Origin: JAMXLO01 sp963791495
GTDB taxonomy: Bacteria; Pseudomonadota; Alphaproteobacteria; Acetobacterales; Acetobacteraceae
Length of the DNA stretch: 64,000 bases
Assembly (NCBI GenBank): GCA_963791495.1
Contig: CAWBST010000002.1
Location: 186,001 to 250,000, forward strand
Direction of reading: 5' to 3'
A program made the translations under genes and the position numbers. Position 1 is the stretch's first letter. Every line of letters starts with the position of its first letter. The notes beneath the pieces are model-generated. The model was not told the DNA's origin, made no database searches, and saw only the letters and a list, made by a program, of their open reading frames with translations. Shown in pieces: positions 1-9,264 of this stretch.

Positions 1-1140
1 GCGTGGAATGCCATCCCCTGCCGCGTGGCGGTTGCCGGGACGACCGGGGCCGCCTGGGCACTGGCGCATGCCGGGGTGGATCGGACCATTCTGCCATCGG
101 GAGAGGAAAAGGCGGCGCTGGCCGATCTGCCGATCACCAGCCTGCGGCTCGACACCGGCACGGTGACCGGGCTGCGCCGGCTTGGCCTGCGGACGGTGCG
201 GGACCTGCTGCGCATTCCGCGGCCGCAGATCACGTCTCGGTTCGGCGCCATGCCGGTACTGCGGCTCGATCAGGCGCTGGGCGCGATGGAGGAGGCCATT
301 GACTGGCCTCGGCCGCTGATCGGGTGGAATGAGCGTCTGGCCTTCGCCGAACCGATCGGAACGCCGGAGGATCTTGCGCGTGCGCTCGCGCAGCTTGCGG
401 AACGGCTATGCCGGCGGCTGACGGAGCAGGACAAAGGCGGCCAGCGTTTCGTCGCGCGGTTCTTCCGCGTCGATGACGTTGTGCCGCAGATCACGGTGAG
501 CACTGCACTGCCGGCGCGCGATGCCACCTATCTGACCAAACTGCTGGGCGAGAAACTGGACACCGTCGATCCAGGCTTCGGCATCGAGGTGATCGTGCTG
601 GAAGCCGAGACCGTGGCACCACTCTCGGTGCCGCAGACCCAACTTGCCGATGTCGCTGCGCAGGAGGCGAGCGACCGTCTCACTGGTGTGGTGGATACGC
701 TGACAAACCGCCTGGGTTTGGATCGGGTTTCTCGTGTCGCGCCGTTTGGGAGCCACGTGCCGGAGCGTGCCGTGCAAAGCATACCGCCACTGGCGCTCAG
801 GCAGCCATCCTGGGTGGACGATCCCGCCGCGCCGCGGCCGATCCGCCTGTTGCGTCGGCCGGAAGAGATCGAGGTGATCGCCCCCGTGCCGGACGATCCG
901 CCCATCAGGTTCCGCTGGCGCGGTGTGTCGCATCGTGTGTGCGCCTCCGCCGGTCCCGAGCGGATCGCCGCCGAATGGTGGCGCGCCAAGCGATCCGGTG
1001 GGGGGCGGCCGGAGACGGATCTGATTCGCGACTATTATCGGGTGGAGGATTCCGACGGCGCTCGGTTCTGGATCTTCCGCGCCGGTCTGCATGCCGCGGA
1101 CCGGATGCCGCAGTGGTATTTGCATGGGCTGTTCGGGTGA
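1..1140 (+). CDS. imuB: ImuB, Y-family polymerase-like protein (3' part, start outside window)
   Basis: The reading frame is open from the first base and ends at a TGA at 1138-1140, so the N-terminal polymerase palm lies upstream of the window. The visible 379 residues are the little-finger and C-terminal part of the catalytically inactive Y-family protein ImuB. The C-terminal signature is clear: DLIRDYYRVEDSDG, then FWIFRAG and the closing PQWYLHGLFG. In the ImuA-ImuB-DnaE2 mutasome, ImuB links DnaE2 to the beta clamp during SOS-induced translesion synthesis in the cytoplasm. The downstream dnaE2 starts inside this gene, which fits an operon with translational coupling. A LexA operator would be expected upstream, outside the window. 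Confidence 0.93.
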   Translation, partial: AWNAIPCRVAVAGTTGAAWALAHAGVDRTILPSGEEKAALADLPITSLRLDTGTVTGLRRLGLRTVRDLLRIPRPQITSRFGAMPVLRLDQALGAMEEAIDWPRPLIGWNERLAFAEPIGTPEDLARALAQLAERLCRRLTEQDKGGQRFVARFFRVDDVVPQITVSTALPARDATYLTKLLGEKLDTVDPGFGIEVIVLEAETVAPLSVPQTQLADVAAQEASDRLTGVVDTLTNRLGLDRVSRVAPFGSHVPERAVQSIPPLALRQPSWVDDPAAPRPIRLLRRPEEIEVIAPVPDDPPIRFRWRGVSHRVCASAGPERIAAEWWRAKRSGGGRPETDLIRDYYRVEDSDGARFWIFRAGLHAADRMPQWYLHGLFG

Positions 1141-4100
1141 TTTGATTCTCCCCTCCTCCCAAGGATATGCCGAACTGCAGGTGGCGAGTGCGTTCTCCTT
1201 CCTGCGCGGCGCTTCATCGCCGGAGGAACTCGCCGCCACCGCGTCAGTGCTGGGGCTTTCCGCCATCGGCATCACCGATCTCAACAGCGTGGCCGGCGTG
1301 GTGCGGATGTGGGATGCGGCGAAGGCGGCCGGCGTTCGGCTGGTGGTCGGCGCGCGCCTGTCATTCCGCGACGACACGCCGGATCTGCTCTGCTATCCGC
1401 AGGATCGGGCGACGTGGGGACGCTTGGCGCGTCTGCTCACCGTCGGCAAGGGACGTGTGCCACATGGCGACACCGGCGATGCTGCGAAAGCCACCAATCG
1501 CTGCTTCCTGCACTACACCGATCTGCTGGAGCATGGCGAAGGGCAGCTTCTGCTTGCTGTCGCGCCGGATCGATTGGATGTTGGCTTCCGGGAAAATCTC
1601 CAGCGCCTGCAATCGGATTTTCGCGGCCGGGCGTTTCTTGCCGCCAGCCGCCGTTATCGTGGTGACGATGCCAACCGCTTGCGCGCAATGGCCGAACTGC
1701 CGTTGCCGATGGTGGCGACCAACGATGTGCTCTATCATCTGCCTGACCGGCGTCCGCTGCAGGATGTGATGACCTGCATCCGTCTCGGCTGTCGCATCGA
1801 CCAGGCGGGCCGTGCATTGCAGCCCAATGGCGAGAGGCATCTGAAGTCGCCGAAGGAAATGGAGCGCCTGTTCCGCGAATATTCCGAAGCGGTGCGTCGC
1901 ACAGAAGACATCGTTGAGCGCTGCGGCTTCTCGCTTGGGGAACTCGCCTATGAATATCCCGACGAACCGATTCCGCCCGGTCTGACGCCGGACGAGCACC
2001 TTGCCGATCTGACCTGGCAAGGCGCGGCGGTGCGTTATCCCGAGGGAATCCCGCTGCGTGTGCGCGATACCATCGAAAAAGAACTGTGCATCATCGCGCA
2101 ACTCAACTACGCGCGGTATTTCCTGACGGTGCATGACATCGTGCGCTACGCTGTCAGCCGCGGCATTCTCTGCCAGGGGCGTGGCTCGGCTGCCAATTCC
2201 GCGGTGTGCTATTGCCTGCATATCACCGCGGTCGATCCGGCACAGATCGACGTGCTGTTCGAGCGCTTCATTTCCACCGAGCGGCGCGAGCCGCCGGATA
2301 TCGATGTGGATTTCGAACACGAACGCCGCGAAGAGGTCATCCAGTACATCTACGAGCGCTATGGCCGCGAGCGTGCGGGCATCGCTGCGACGGTGATTCA
2401 CTACCGGCCGAAGCGGGCCATCCGCGAGGTAGGCAAGGTGATGGGGCTGTCGGAGGACGCCACTGCCGCGCTGTCGGCGCAGTCATGGCATGCGGGCGGG
2501 GAACTCTGGTCGGATGATTGTCTGACGGAGATCGGCCTTGATCCGCAGAGCTTTGTGGTTAGCCGCTCGATCGAGCTGGCGCGCCAGCTTGTCGGATTGC
2601 CGCGTCATCTGTCGCAGCATGTCGGCGGCTTCGTACTGACGCGTGGTCGACTGGATGAGACCGTGCCGATCGGCCGGGCAGCGATGGACCAGCGCACCTT
2701 CATCGAATGGGACAAGGACGACATCGACCGGCTGGGCATCATGAAGGTGGATGTGCTGGCGCTCGGGATGCTGACCTGCATCAGGAAGGCGTTCGAGCTG
2801 TTGGGGATCAAGAACCTGGCCGGAGTGCCGACGGAAGACACGGCCGTCTACGACATGCTGTGCCGCGGTGATTCGATCGGCGTGTTCCAGGTGGAATCGC
2901 GCGCGCAGATCAACATGCTGCCACGGCTGCGGCCGCGCGAATTCTATGATCTGGTGATCGAGGTGGCGATCGTGCGTCCCGGGCCGATCCAGGGCGACAT
3001 GGTGCATCCTTATCTGCGCCGGCGGCAGGGACTGGAAGAGCGGGATCTGCCGTCACCCGCGCCTGAATATGGTTCGGCTGATGAACTGGAGCAGGTGCTT
3101 GGGCGGACACTGGGTGTGCCGCTGTTTCAGGAGCAGGCGATGCGCATCGCCATCGATGCGGCGAAGTTCACGCCGGAGGAAGCCAACCAGCTACGACGCT
3201 CGATGGCGACGTTCCGCAACTCGGGCACCATCCATCGTTTCTTTGAGAAGATGGTTTCTGGCATGACAGCGCGCGGCTATGCGCAGGACTTCGCCGAACG
3301 CTGTTTCCATCAGATAGAGGGCTTCGGCACCTATGGTTTCCCGGAGAGCCATGCCGCCAGCTTCGCTCTGCTGGTTTATGTCTCGGCCTGGCTGAAATGC
3401 CACCACCCGGCAGCGTTTGCCTGCGCGCTGCTGAACTCGCAGCCGATGGGGTTCTATGCGCCAGCACAGATCGTGCGCGATGCGCGCGAGCATGGGGTGG
3501 AGGTACGGCCTATCGATGTGGCCGCCAGCGGATGGGACTGCACTTTGGAAGAGGGAGCGCTGCGTCTCGGTTTTCGTCTGATCAATGGATTTTTGCAGGA
3601 GTGGGCGGATCGGTTGATCGAGGCTCGGGGTTCTTCTTTTGCTGCTTTTTCGTTTGCCGAACTGGTCCGCACGGGCCTTCCTCGCGCCGCCCTTGTCATG
3701 CTCGCCGAGGCTGATGCGCTGCGGAGTCAAAAACTCGATCGGCGAGCCGCGCTGTGGCAGGTACGCGGCTTGTCGGACGTGGCGGAGCTGCCCCTGTTTG
3801 CCCACCAGCCGGTTGCGATTCACCATGTTCCGCTGCCCGTCATGACGACGGGCGAGCACGTCATCACTGACTACCAGACCGCCGGCCTGTCGCTGAAGTC
3901 ACACCCGATGCGTTTCCTGCGCACGCTGTTCAATGGCGAAGGCGTGTTGAGCTGCGCCCAGGCCGCGGTGCTGGCTGATGGCACCCGGCTTTCCGTCGCC
4001 GGCGTGGTGCTGGTGCGCCAGCGGCCGGGCAACGGCAACGTTGTTTTCTGCACCATCGAGGACGAGACCGGCATCGCCAACATCGTGGTCTGGTCCAGCC

Positions 4101-4333
4101 TGCTCGAGCGATTCCGCCGCGCCATGATGGGCAGCAGCCTGCTGCTAGTGACCGGTCGTCTGCAACGCAGCCCGGAGGGCATCATCCATGTCATCGCCGA
4201 GCGGCTGGACGACCGCAGCGCCATGATGGCGCGTCTCCCCGAGACATCGGCCACCGTTGGAAGGCTGCCGATGCGAAGCCCCGGCCATCCTCGTCAGGAG
4301 CGGATTTTTCCCCGCTCCCGAGACTTCCACTGA
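1124..4333 (+). CDS. dnaE2: Error-prone DNA polymerase DnaE2 (ImuC)
   Basis: This is a C-family DNA polymerase alpha subunit of the DnaE2 type (about 1,069 aa, the usual length, no intein). It extends synthesis over damaged template in the SOS response. The N-terminal PHP domain begins near YAELQVASAFSFLRG. The palm has GRGSAANSAVCY and the catalytic acidic motif PPDIDVDFEHERR, and a C-terminal OB fold starts near LSVAGVVLVRQRPG. I chose the ATG at 1124, which overlaps the end of imuB by 17 nt, because homologues begin only a few residues before YAELQV. An ATG at 1091 is also in frame. The stop is only 11 nt from the convergent endolysin gene. Confidence 0.95.
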   Translation: MGCSGDLILPSSQGYAELQVASAFSFLRGASSPEELAATASVLGLSAIGITDLNSVAGVVRMWDAAKAAGVRLVVGARLSFRDDTPDLLCYPQDRATWGRLARLLTVGKGRVPHGDTGDAAKATNRCFLHYTDLLEHGEGQLLLAVAPDRLDVGFRENLQRLQSDFRGRAFLAASRRYRGDDANRLRAMAELPLPMVATNDVLYHLPDRRPLQDVMTCIRLGCRIDQAGRALQPNGERHLKSPKEMERLFREYSEAVRRTEDIVERCGFSLGELAYEYPDEPIPPGLTPDEHLADLTWQGAAVRYPEGIPLRVRDTIEKELCIIAQLNYARYFLTVHDIVRYAVSRGILCQGRGSAANSAVCYCLHITAVDPAQIDVLFERFISTERREPPDIDVDFEHERREEVIQYIYERYGRERAGIAATVIHYRPKRAIREVGKVMGLSEDATAALSAQSWHAGGELWSDDCLTEIGLDPQSFVVSRSIELARQLVGLPRHLSQHVGGFVLTRGRLDETVPIGRAAMDQRTFIEWDKDDIDRLGIMKVDVLALGMLTCIRKAFELLGIKNLAGVPTEDTAVYDMLCRGDSIGVFQVESRAQINMLPRLRPREFYDLVIEVAIVRPGPIQGDMVHPYLRRRQGLEERDLPSPAPEYGSADELEQVLGRTLGVPLFQEQAMRIAIDAAKFTPEEANQLRRSMATFRNSGTIHRFFEKMVSGMTARGYAQDFAERCFHQIEGFGTYGFPESHAASFALLVYVSAWLKCHHPAAFACALLNSQPMGFYAPAQIVRDAREHGVEVRPIDVAASGWDCTLEEGALRLGFRLINGFLQEWADRLIEARGSSFAAFSFAELVRTGLPRAALVMLAEADALRSQKLDRRAALWQVRGLSDVAELPLFAHQPVAIHHVPLPVMTTGEHVITDYQTAGLSLKSHPMRFLRTLFNGEGVLSCAQAAVLADGTRLSVAGVVLVRQRPGNGNVVFCTIEDETGIANIVVWSSLLERFRRAMMGSSLLLVTGRLQRSPEGIIHVIAERLDDRSAMMARLPETSATVGRLPMRSPGHPRQERIFPRSRDFH

Positions 4334-4344
4334 CGGAACCTTTC

Positions 4345-4935
4345 TCAACCTACCGGCGAGGCCGCGGTCCCCGATGATGCCGGCTGGATCGATTGATCGA
4401 GATAACCTGCGTTGGCTGCCTCGTACGGCAACCTGCACAGACGACGAGCCCAGCCGATGCCGAACGTCTTCCAGGTCGCCAGCGATGACATGAACATCAG
4501 CCGTTGCGCGAGGTATTCGACGCAGAGGTCAGCGACGCCATCCGGTCCAGCGGCAGCCCGATCAATGGCGCTTAGGGTCTGCTCGCCGATCATACCATCC
4601 TGGCGTACCTGAGCGACCTGCTGCAGCCAACGTGCCGCGCGACCGGTACCGTTATTGATTGCGGCGTCGAACACGAGAAGAGCGACCGCGGAAGGCAAGC
4701 GATCACCCGCGATCCGCTGCCAGTAGTCGTGCTGGTAAAGTGCCTTCGCAGCATCGAGGGAGAGGTTTGCGATATCCAGGTCGGGGTAAGCCGCAGCGCT
4801 GATACCGAACCTGGTTCCGCGACAGATGCCGGCGCCGATCGTGCCGCCGGTCCAGTTGCCGGGGTCGGAGGGATTGGCAGTGAAGTCGCCTTCATGACCC
4901 ACCACGATATCGAACATTCGGTCGAAGTTGCTCAT
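4345..4935 (-). CDS. Phage endolysin, GH108-type N-acetylmuramidase
   Basis: This 196-residue protein begins MSNFDRMFDIVVGHEG, matching the start of glycoside hydrolase family 108 lysozymes. The Glu in HEGD (residue 15) is the expected catalytic acid; family members more often have EGG. The motifs NPSDPGNWTGG and GTRFGISAAAYP follow, and the C-terminal half resembles the family's peptidoglycan-binding domain. No signal peptide is visible, so release would need a holin or spanin that I do not see nearby. I chose the ATG at 4935, 5 nt after the stop of the previous gene, over an upstream in-frame ATG at 5007. It is the last gene of the phage block and converges on dnaE2. Confidence 0.85.
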   Translation of the reverse strand: MSNFDRMFDIVVGHEGDFTANPSDPGNWTGGTIGAGICRGTRFGISAAAYPDLDIANLSLDAAKALYQHDYWQRIAGDRLPSAVALLVFDAAINNGTGRAARWLQQVAQVRQDGMIGEQTLSAIDRAAAGPDGVADLCVEYLAQRLMFMSSLATWKTFGIGWARRLCRLPYEAANAGYLDQSIQPASSGTAASPVG

Positions 4936-4940
4936 ACCGG

Positions 4941-7022
4941 TCAGCCGGGGCTGTCGCTCAGTGCGATCGGCGTCGACGTGGCAGCGAGCGGGAAGTTGAG
5001 ATTCCAACTCGTGGCGAGATCGGCGCCGATATCCCAGCCCGCCGGCTTTGCTTTGGTCGAAGCGTTGTCGGTCACGGCGTTACCGTGGCCGATCCGGGCG
5101 GAGCCGTACGGGTAGAACAGCAGGCACGACGCGCCGGCGTTCACCAGGGGGGCATCGAGCGTCAGCAGCAGATGCGTGGGATCGACCCGCGCACATCCCG
5201 TGGCGTGACGCAGCGGGCCGGGTGACGCGACTGATCCACCGTCCATCACGACGAAACCGGTTCCGTTCGACGCGGTACCGCCCAGCAGGAGATCGTCCCC
5301 GGTGTCGTGCTGTACGGTAAGCACGACGTGCGTCGCGTCCTGCCTGGATGCGTGGACGATCGTCGGGCCGCCCACAGTTGGGATGCCGGGAGGGATCGCT
5401 GAAAACGTGTCGCCACCTGAGGCAGCAAGGACTGCATGCGCGACGACGGGTGCCGCCCGCTGACCCAGCATGATGTTGTCCGTGACGGCGATGTGGCTGT
5501 TGTCGCCGCTGCGTGCATCGACGTCGGCCGTCATCGGAAGCCCGATGACAACGTTTTGCGTGCCGTCCGCCGCCATCGACGCGGCGACCTCACGCACCAT
5601 TTGGACGCCTGGGTCGCTCCAGAACGGCATGGCGTTCCACCAGATCAACGGCAGGTTCTTGGCACTGCGGCCGAGCATGCCGCGCAGCTTCGCCAGAAGG
5701 TTGCTGGCGCCGTCGTGGAAGAAGGCCTTTTCCGAGTAGGCGCGGGTGGAATTGGTTTCTGACCAGGGCCAGAGGATTGCGGCAATGTCGGCCAGGTCTG
5801 CTGCGGCCTGCTGACCGAGATAGGTCTGCACCGCGTTGCCGTCGTTGCCGAGACCGTAGCTCGCCGGGTCCGACCCGTCGGCTGGGTTATGCAAGAACTC
5901 GCCTGGCAGATACACCAGCGATCCGGTGTTCGGCGGCTGGCGCACGTCATACACGCCGTGCCCCCCGATGCAGGTGTAGGCGCCGCTCGAGCCGTACAGG
6001 CCCATTACGCCGTACGCCAGCGCCCCAAGGTGCCAAGCCACGCCCTGCGCCAGCAGGTGCCACGCGCCGTCGTTGAGGCCATTGCCGGCGTTTGACTGGC
6101 CGACCACCAAAATCTGCACGCCCTTGCGCACGCCGCGCTGCCAGCGTGCCGCGCAGGCAAGCAAGGTGGTGATTTCGGGTGACGTGATCGCGCGCGACCA
6201 GCTGGCGGCCTCATGGAACCAGCATTGGGCGCCACCCTGGCTGACACCGGAATGGAGGACGAACAACCCACCTGACGCGTTGGCGGACAGCGGACTGGCT
6301 ACACCGCTTGCCACTTGGTTGCCGTCAAGCCAGGCATCGACGCCAGCGCCTGGTGTGTTGCGGATGATGATCGAGTGGGTGTGCCGCCGCTCAAGCGATG
6401 AGGTGAGGACCCGCATAGCCGCGCCGGAAAACAACATAAGGCGGTCGCCTGCGCCGCTCACACCATCTGCCTGAAGGATGGTTGTCCCGCCAGCGCTCAG
6501 GAGCGTGACCGGCCCCGTGACACCCTGGCGCCAGTTCGGCCGCGACCAGACCAGATACCACGTCCAGCCAACTGCGGCGCCAAGATTGGCCGTCGCAAGG
6601 CAGAAACCCTGATCGGGATCAAGCTGCGGCAGATAGCAGCCGGATTGCGGAATTGCATTTGGTGGAACCACCGTATTGAGGCCGACACCGCCAAGCAATG
6701 CATTCAATCGTGGGGTTGCCTGCGGCAATGCGCTGCCGCTGACACGGTATGCCGCCAGCGCATTGCCGTTGCCGCTCTTGTCAGCGACGCTCGCCGCGGG
6801 GTTGTTCCACGCCGGGAGGGGACGTGCGCTTCCGTCAAGCAATCCATCGAACGTGCCTGCATCCCACCACCCCGAGATGCCAGAGATGGCGCTTGGATAG
6901 GGGCCTGCGAACGTGCCGCCACCAACACCGCCACCACTCGCACCGCGCAATGCCCGCCACAACGCGGCGCGACCGCTCGCGAAGAGCATGGCGCGACCAG
7001 GTGCAGCGAGTGCTATGCCCAT
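4941..7022 (-). CDS. Phage tail protein with SGNH/sialate O-acetylesterase-like domain
   Basis: This is a 693-residue protein. The N-terminal half has WWDAGTFDG and a WNN...DKSGNGN stretch, typical of beta-sandwich (concanavalin-like) surface modules. A central block carries LVVGQSNAGNG, the block I Ser motif of SGNH esterases, and later DNSHIAVTD supplies the expected Asp/His pair. Such tail esterases remove acyl groups from surface glycans. The C-terminal region (SIPPGIPTVGGPTI onward) looks like an Ig-type module. I chose the ATG at 7022, 7 nt after the upstream stop, because the longer ORF to 7136 would run into the FN3 gene. Substrate and esterase activity are inferred. Confidence 0.7.
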   Translation of the reverse strand: MGIALAAPGRAMLFASGRAALWRALRGASGGGVGGGTFAGPYPSAISGISGWWDAGTFDGLLDGSARPLPAWNNPAASVADKSGNGNALAAYRVSGSALPQATPRLNALLGGVGLNTVVPPNAIPQSGCYLPQLDPDQGFCLATANLGAAVGWTWYLVWSRPNWRQGVTGPVTLLSAGGTTILQADGVSGAGDRLMLFSGAAMRVLTSSLERRHTHSIIIRNTPGAGVDAWLDGNQVASGVASPLSANASGGLFVLHSGVSQGGAQCWFHEAASWSRAITSPEITTLLACAARWQRGVRKGVQILVVGQSNAGNGLNDGAWHLLAQGVAWHLGALAYGVMGLYGSSGAYTCIGGHGVYDVRQPPNTGSLVYLPGEFLHNPADGSDPASYGLGNDGNAVQTYLGQQAAADLADIAAILWPWSETNSTRAYSEKAFFHDGASNLLAKLRGMLGRSAKNLPLIWWNAMPFWSDPGVQMVREVAASMAADGTQNVVIGLPMTADVDARSGDNSHIAVTDNIMLGQRAAPVVAHAVLAASGGDTFSAIPPGIPTVGGPTIVHASRQDATHVVLTVQHDTGDDLLLGGTASNGTGFVVMDGGSVASPGPLRHATGCARVDPTHLLLTLDAPLVNAGASCLLFYPYGSARIGHGNAVTDNASTKAKPAGWDIGADLATSWNLNFPLAATSTPIALSDSPG

Positions 7023-7029
7023 GATCGGA

Positions 7030-9216
7030 TCAGGTGACCGCGAAAGCTGAAGGAGAAACGTACGTCGCGACTGCGCTGCCGCTGGCATCCTTGGCGATGG
7101 CCCAGAAGTAATAGGCGCCCGAAGAACTCGGCGCACTGATCCACTGATACCAGAGATTATGCCCAGTCATGCCTGGAATGCTCTGCGAGGTTCCTGCCGC
7201 GGCGGTGAGGCCGCTGGTTGGAGCAACGGTGTTGCTGAGTGACCATCCGAACAAGACCGCAGATGGTATGCTATGGCTGCCGTCGATGCCTGTGCTGTCA
7301 TCATTTACATTGACGGCAATGCCGCCGGTGCTTTTCGGCCACGTGGAGCCGGCTGTCGGGCTGGAGCCTGCCGTCAGCAGGTAGTTGCCAGTCGTCGCAG
7401 CCGTGATCGGCGCCGTCCAGGCGCTGCTGCCTGCAGCATTCACTGCCTGGACCTCGAAATCGTATGAGGTGTTGGCAGTGAGCCCGGTAAGCGCGGCCGA
7501 TGTGCCGCTGATATTGCTGCTCGTGGTCCAGGTGTTCGCATTGTGCGGCGACCAGCGGACCGAATAGGTGGACACGGCACCGCCGCTCACGGGCGCCGTC
7601 CAGCTCAACTGCATCGTCGATGCGGTCGCCGTGCCCGCCGTCAAACCTGTGGGAACACCTGGGAGCGCGATGGTAGTCGTGGCGCTCGCCGCCGCCGAAG
7701 GCGTGCCGCTGCCCGCCGCATTTACGCCGAACACCTGGAAGTCATATGCCGTCACGGGCGACAGTCCTGTCACCTGATAGCTGGTGCCTGTGATGCCAGC
7801 CGCTGCGATGTTCCAGCCTGTGCCGCCGCTGTTGCGATACTGGGCCGTATAGGTTGCAACCGCTCCGCCACTGCTTGGTGCCGTCCATGACAGAGCCACC
7901 GTGCTGACGGTGGGATTGCTGGCCGTGAGGCCGGCAACCTGGCCTGGGGCCTGCGTGGGCGCTACCTGCGTTGTGCCAGTCACGACGGACGACGCCGCGC
8001 CGCTACCAGCAGCATTGTTGGCAATCACCTCGAAGTCATATTGCGTTGCTGCCGCCAGGCCGGAGACCGTCAGGCTTGTTCCGGCCACACTCTGTGCTGT
8101 CCAGGCACCACCAACCGACGTCACGCGATAGTTCACGGTGTAACCAGTTGCCGCACCGCCGGTCGCCGGCGCCTGCCACGTCAGCGCAATACTCGACGGC
8201 GTGGTTGCTCCGACGGCGAGGCCGGTCACCTGGCCAGGCGGCTGTAGCGCCACGCCGCCAGTGATGCCGGCGAACACAACACTGCCGCCCGTGTAGCCGA
8301 ATGCGCGCAGTTCGGCCGCCTGACCTGTGGGGAGCGTTTGCGAGGCGGGTGATGTGATGATGCCGGATGCGAAGCTGACGTTGCCGCCCGAGACGTTGAC
8401 GACGCTGCAGGTGAAACCGCTGCCCATGTTCGGAAACGCCGGCGTCAGCGTGACCGGCTGCGAGCAAACCAGGATGGCGCCGTTATGGATCGTGCCGTCG
8501 AGGGTGGTGTTGACAGTGATCTCCACCACAGGCCGGCGGTAGCTCGGCAACTTCGCCTTGATCCACGTCCAGACCGCGCTGAAGGTCTGGGCGACCATCG
8601 TGCTCGAGCCTTGGCCAACCCAGAATGCATCCGCGTCGGATGCCGGCGCGGCTGCGCTCGCTGCGTCGATGGTCTGACCATCGAGCAGGTTCTGATATGT
8701 GATGGCGTGATCGATGCCAGCCTGGCTTATGCCAATCAGATCGCCGCTGGAAACCGTCGTGACCGGCGCCAGGTTCGCAATGCTGTAGGGTGGGCCACCG
8801 CTCGTCACAGTGGCTGATATTGTCCCGGTGGCATCGATGCTGATATTCGCGCCCGCCGAGAACAGGCCTCGCAGCGACGACAGCGGCAGCAATGTGAGCA
8901 GGCCATTGCTGTTCAGCATCGCATAGTCGGTCGGCGACAGTGTGATCTGCTCGGAAAGGCCCGCAAGATTGAAGGCGGGCGAGGAGAGCGTGCCAGCGTT
9001 CAGCAGCAACCCGGCGCCGACGGTAACAGGTTCGGGTCCACCGGCACCGAGGCTGATGCGCCCGAGCAGGGTGCCTGTGTCGCTGAAGATTGCAGGCTGC
9101 GTACTGGCCAGCAGTGTGCCGACACTGACCGAATGGGTCACTCCCGCCTGACTGACCGGGACCTCATCCGCGGCAGTGACTTCTGTAGCAACGGGCAACT
9201 GTGAAATCGTCGGCAT
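7030..9216 (-). CDS. Phage tail adhesin with three fibronectin type III repeats
   Basis: This 728-residue protein has an N-terminal attachment region (MPTISQLPVATEVTAADEV) shared with the next fibre gene. A central part with YRRPVVEITVNTT follows. Three consecutive FN3 domains come next, starting near PGQVTGLAVG, PGQVAGLTAS and PGVPTGLTAG, each with the conserved LTWQAP/LSWTAP strand and a YDFEV or YDFQV core. FN3 modules in phage tails usually support weak binding to surface carbohydrate. The C-terminal tail (about 120 residues) is unassigned. It lies between the repeat fibre and the SGNH protein, all presumably adhesin parts of one baseplate. Confidence 0.75.
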   Translation of the reverse strand: MPTISQLPVATEVTAADEVPVSQAGVTHSVSVGTLLASTQPAIFSDTGTLLGRISLGAGGPEPVTVGAGLLLNAGTLSSPAFNLAGLSEQITLSPTDYAMLNSNGLLTLLPLSSLRGLFSAGANISIDATGTISATVTSGGPPYSIANLAPVTTVSSGDLIGISQAGIDHAITYQNLLDGQTIDAASAAAPASDADAFWVGQGSSTMVAQTFSAVWTWIKAKLPSYRRPVVEITVNTTLDGTIHNGAILVCSQPVTLTPAFPNMGSGFTCSVVNVSGGNVSFASGIITSPASQTLPTGQAAELRAFGYTGGSVVFAGITGGVALQPPGQVTGLAVGATTPSSIALTWQAPATGGAATGYTVNYRVTSVGGAWTAQSVAGTSLTVSGLAAATQYDFEVIANNAAGSGAASSVVTGTTQVAPTQAPGQVAGLTASNPTVSTVALSWTAPSSGGAVATYTAQYRNSGGTGWNIAAAGITGTSYQVTGLSPVTAYDFQVFGVNAAGSGTPSAAASATTTIALPGVPTGLTAGTATASTMQLSWTAPVSGGAVSTYSVRWSPHNANTWTTSSNISGTSAALTGLTANTSYDFEVQAVNAAGSSAWTAPITAATTGNYLLTAGSSPTAGSTWPKSTGGIAVNVNDDSTGIDGSHSIPSAVLFGWSLSNTVAPTSGLTAAAGTSQSIPGMTGHNLWYQWISAPSSSGAYYFWAIAKDASGSAVATYVSPSAFAVT

Positions 9217-9264
9217 CGCATTATCCTGCGCAGCGGCGGACTCGTAATCGGCGGTCTTTGGAGT

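Noticed and set aside
1361..2401. Antisense 346-codon frame in dnaE2
   Set aside because: Lies wholly within the conserved polymerase palm and has no motif.
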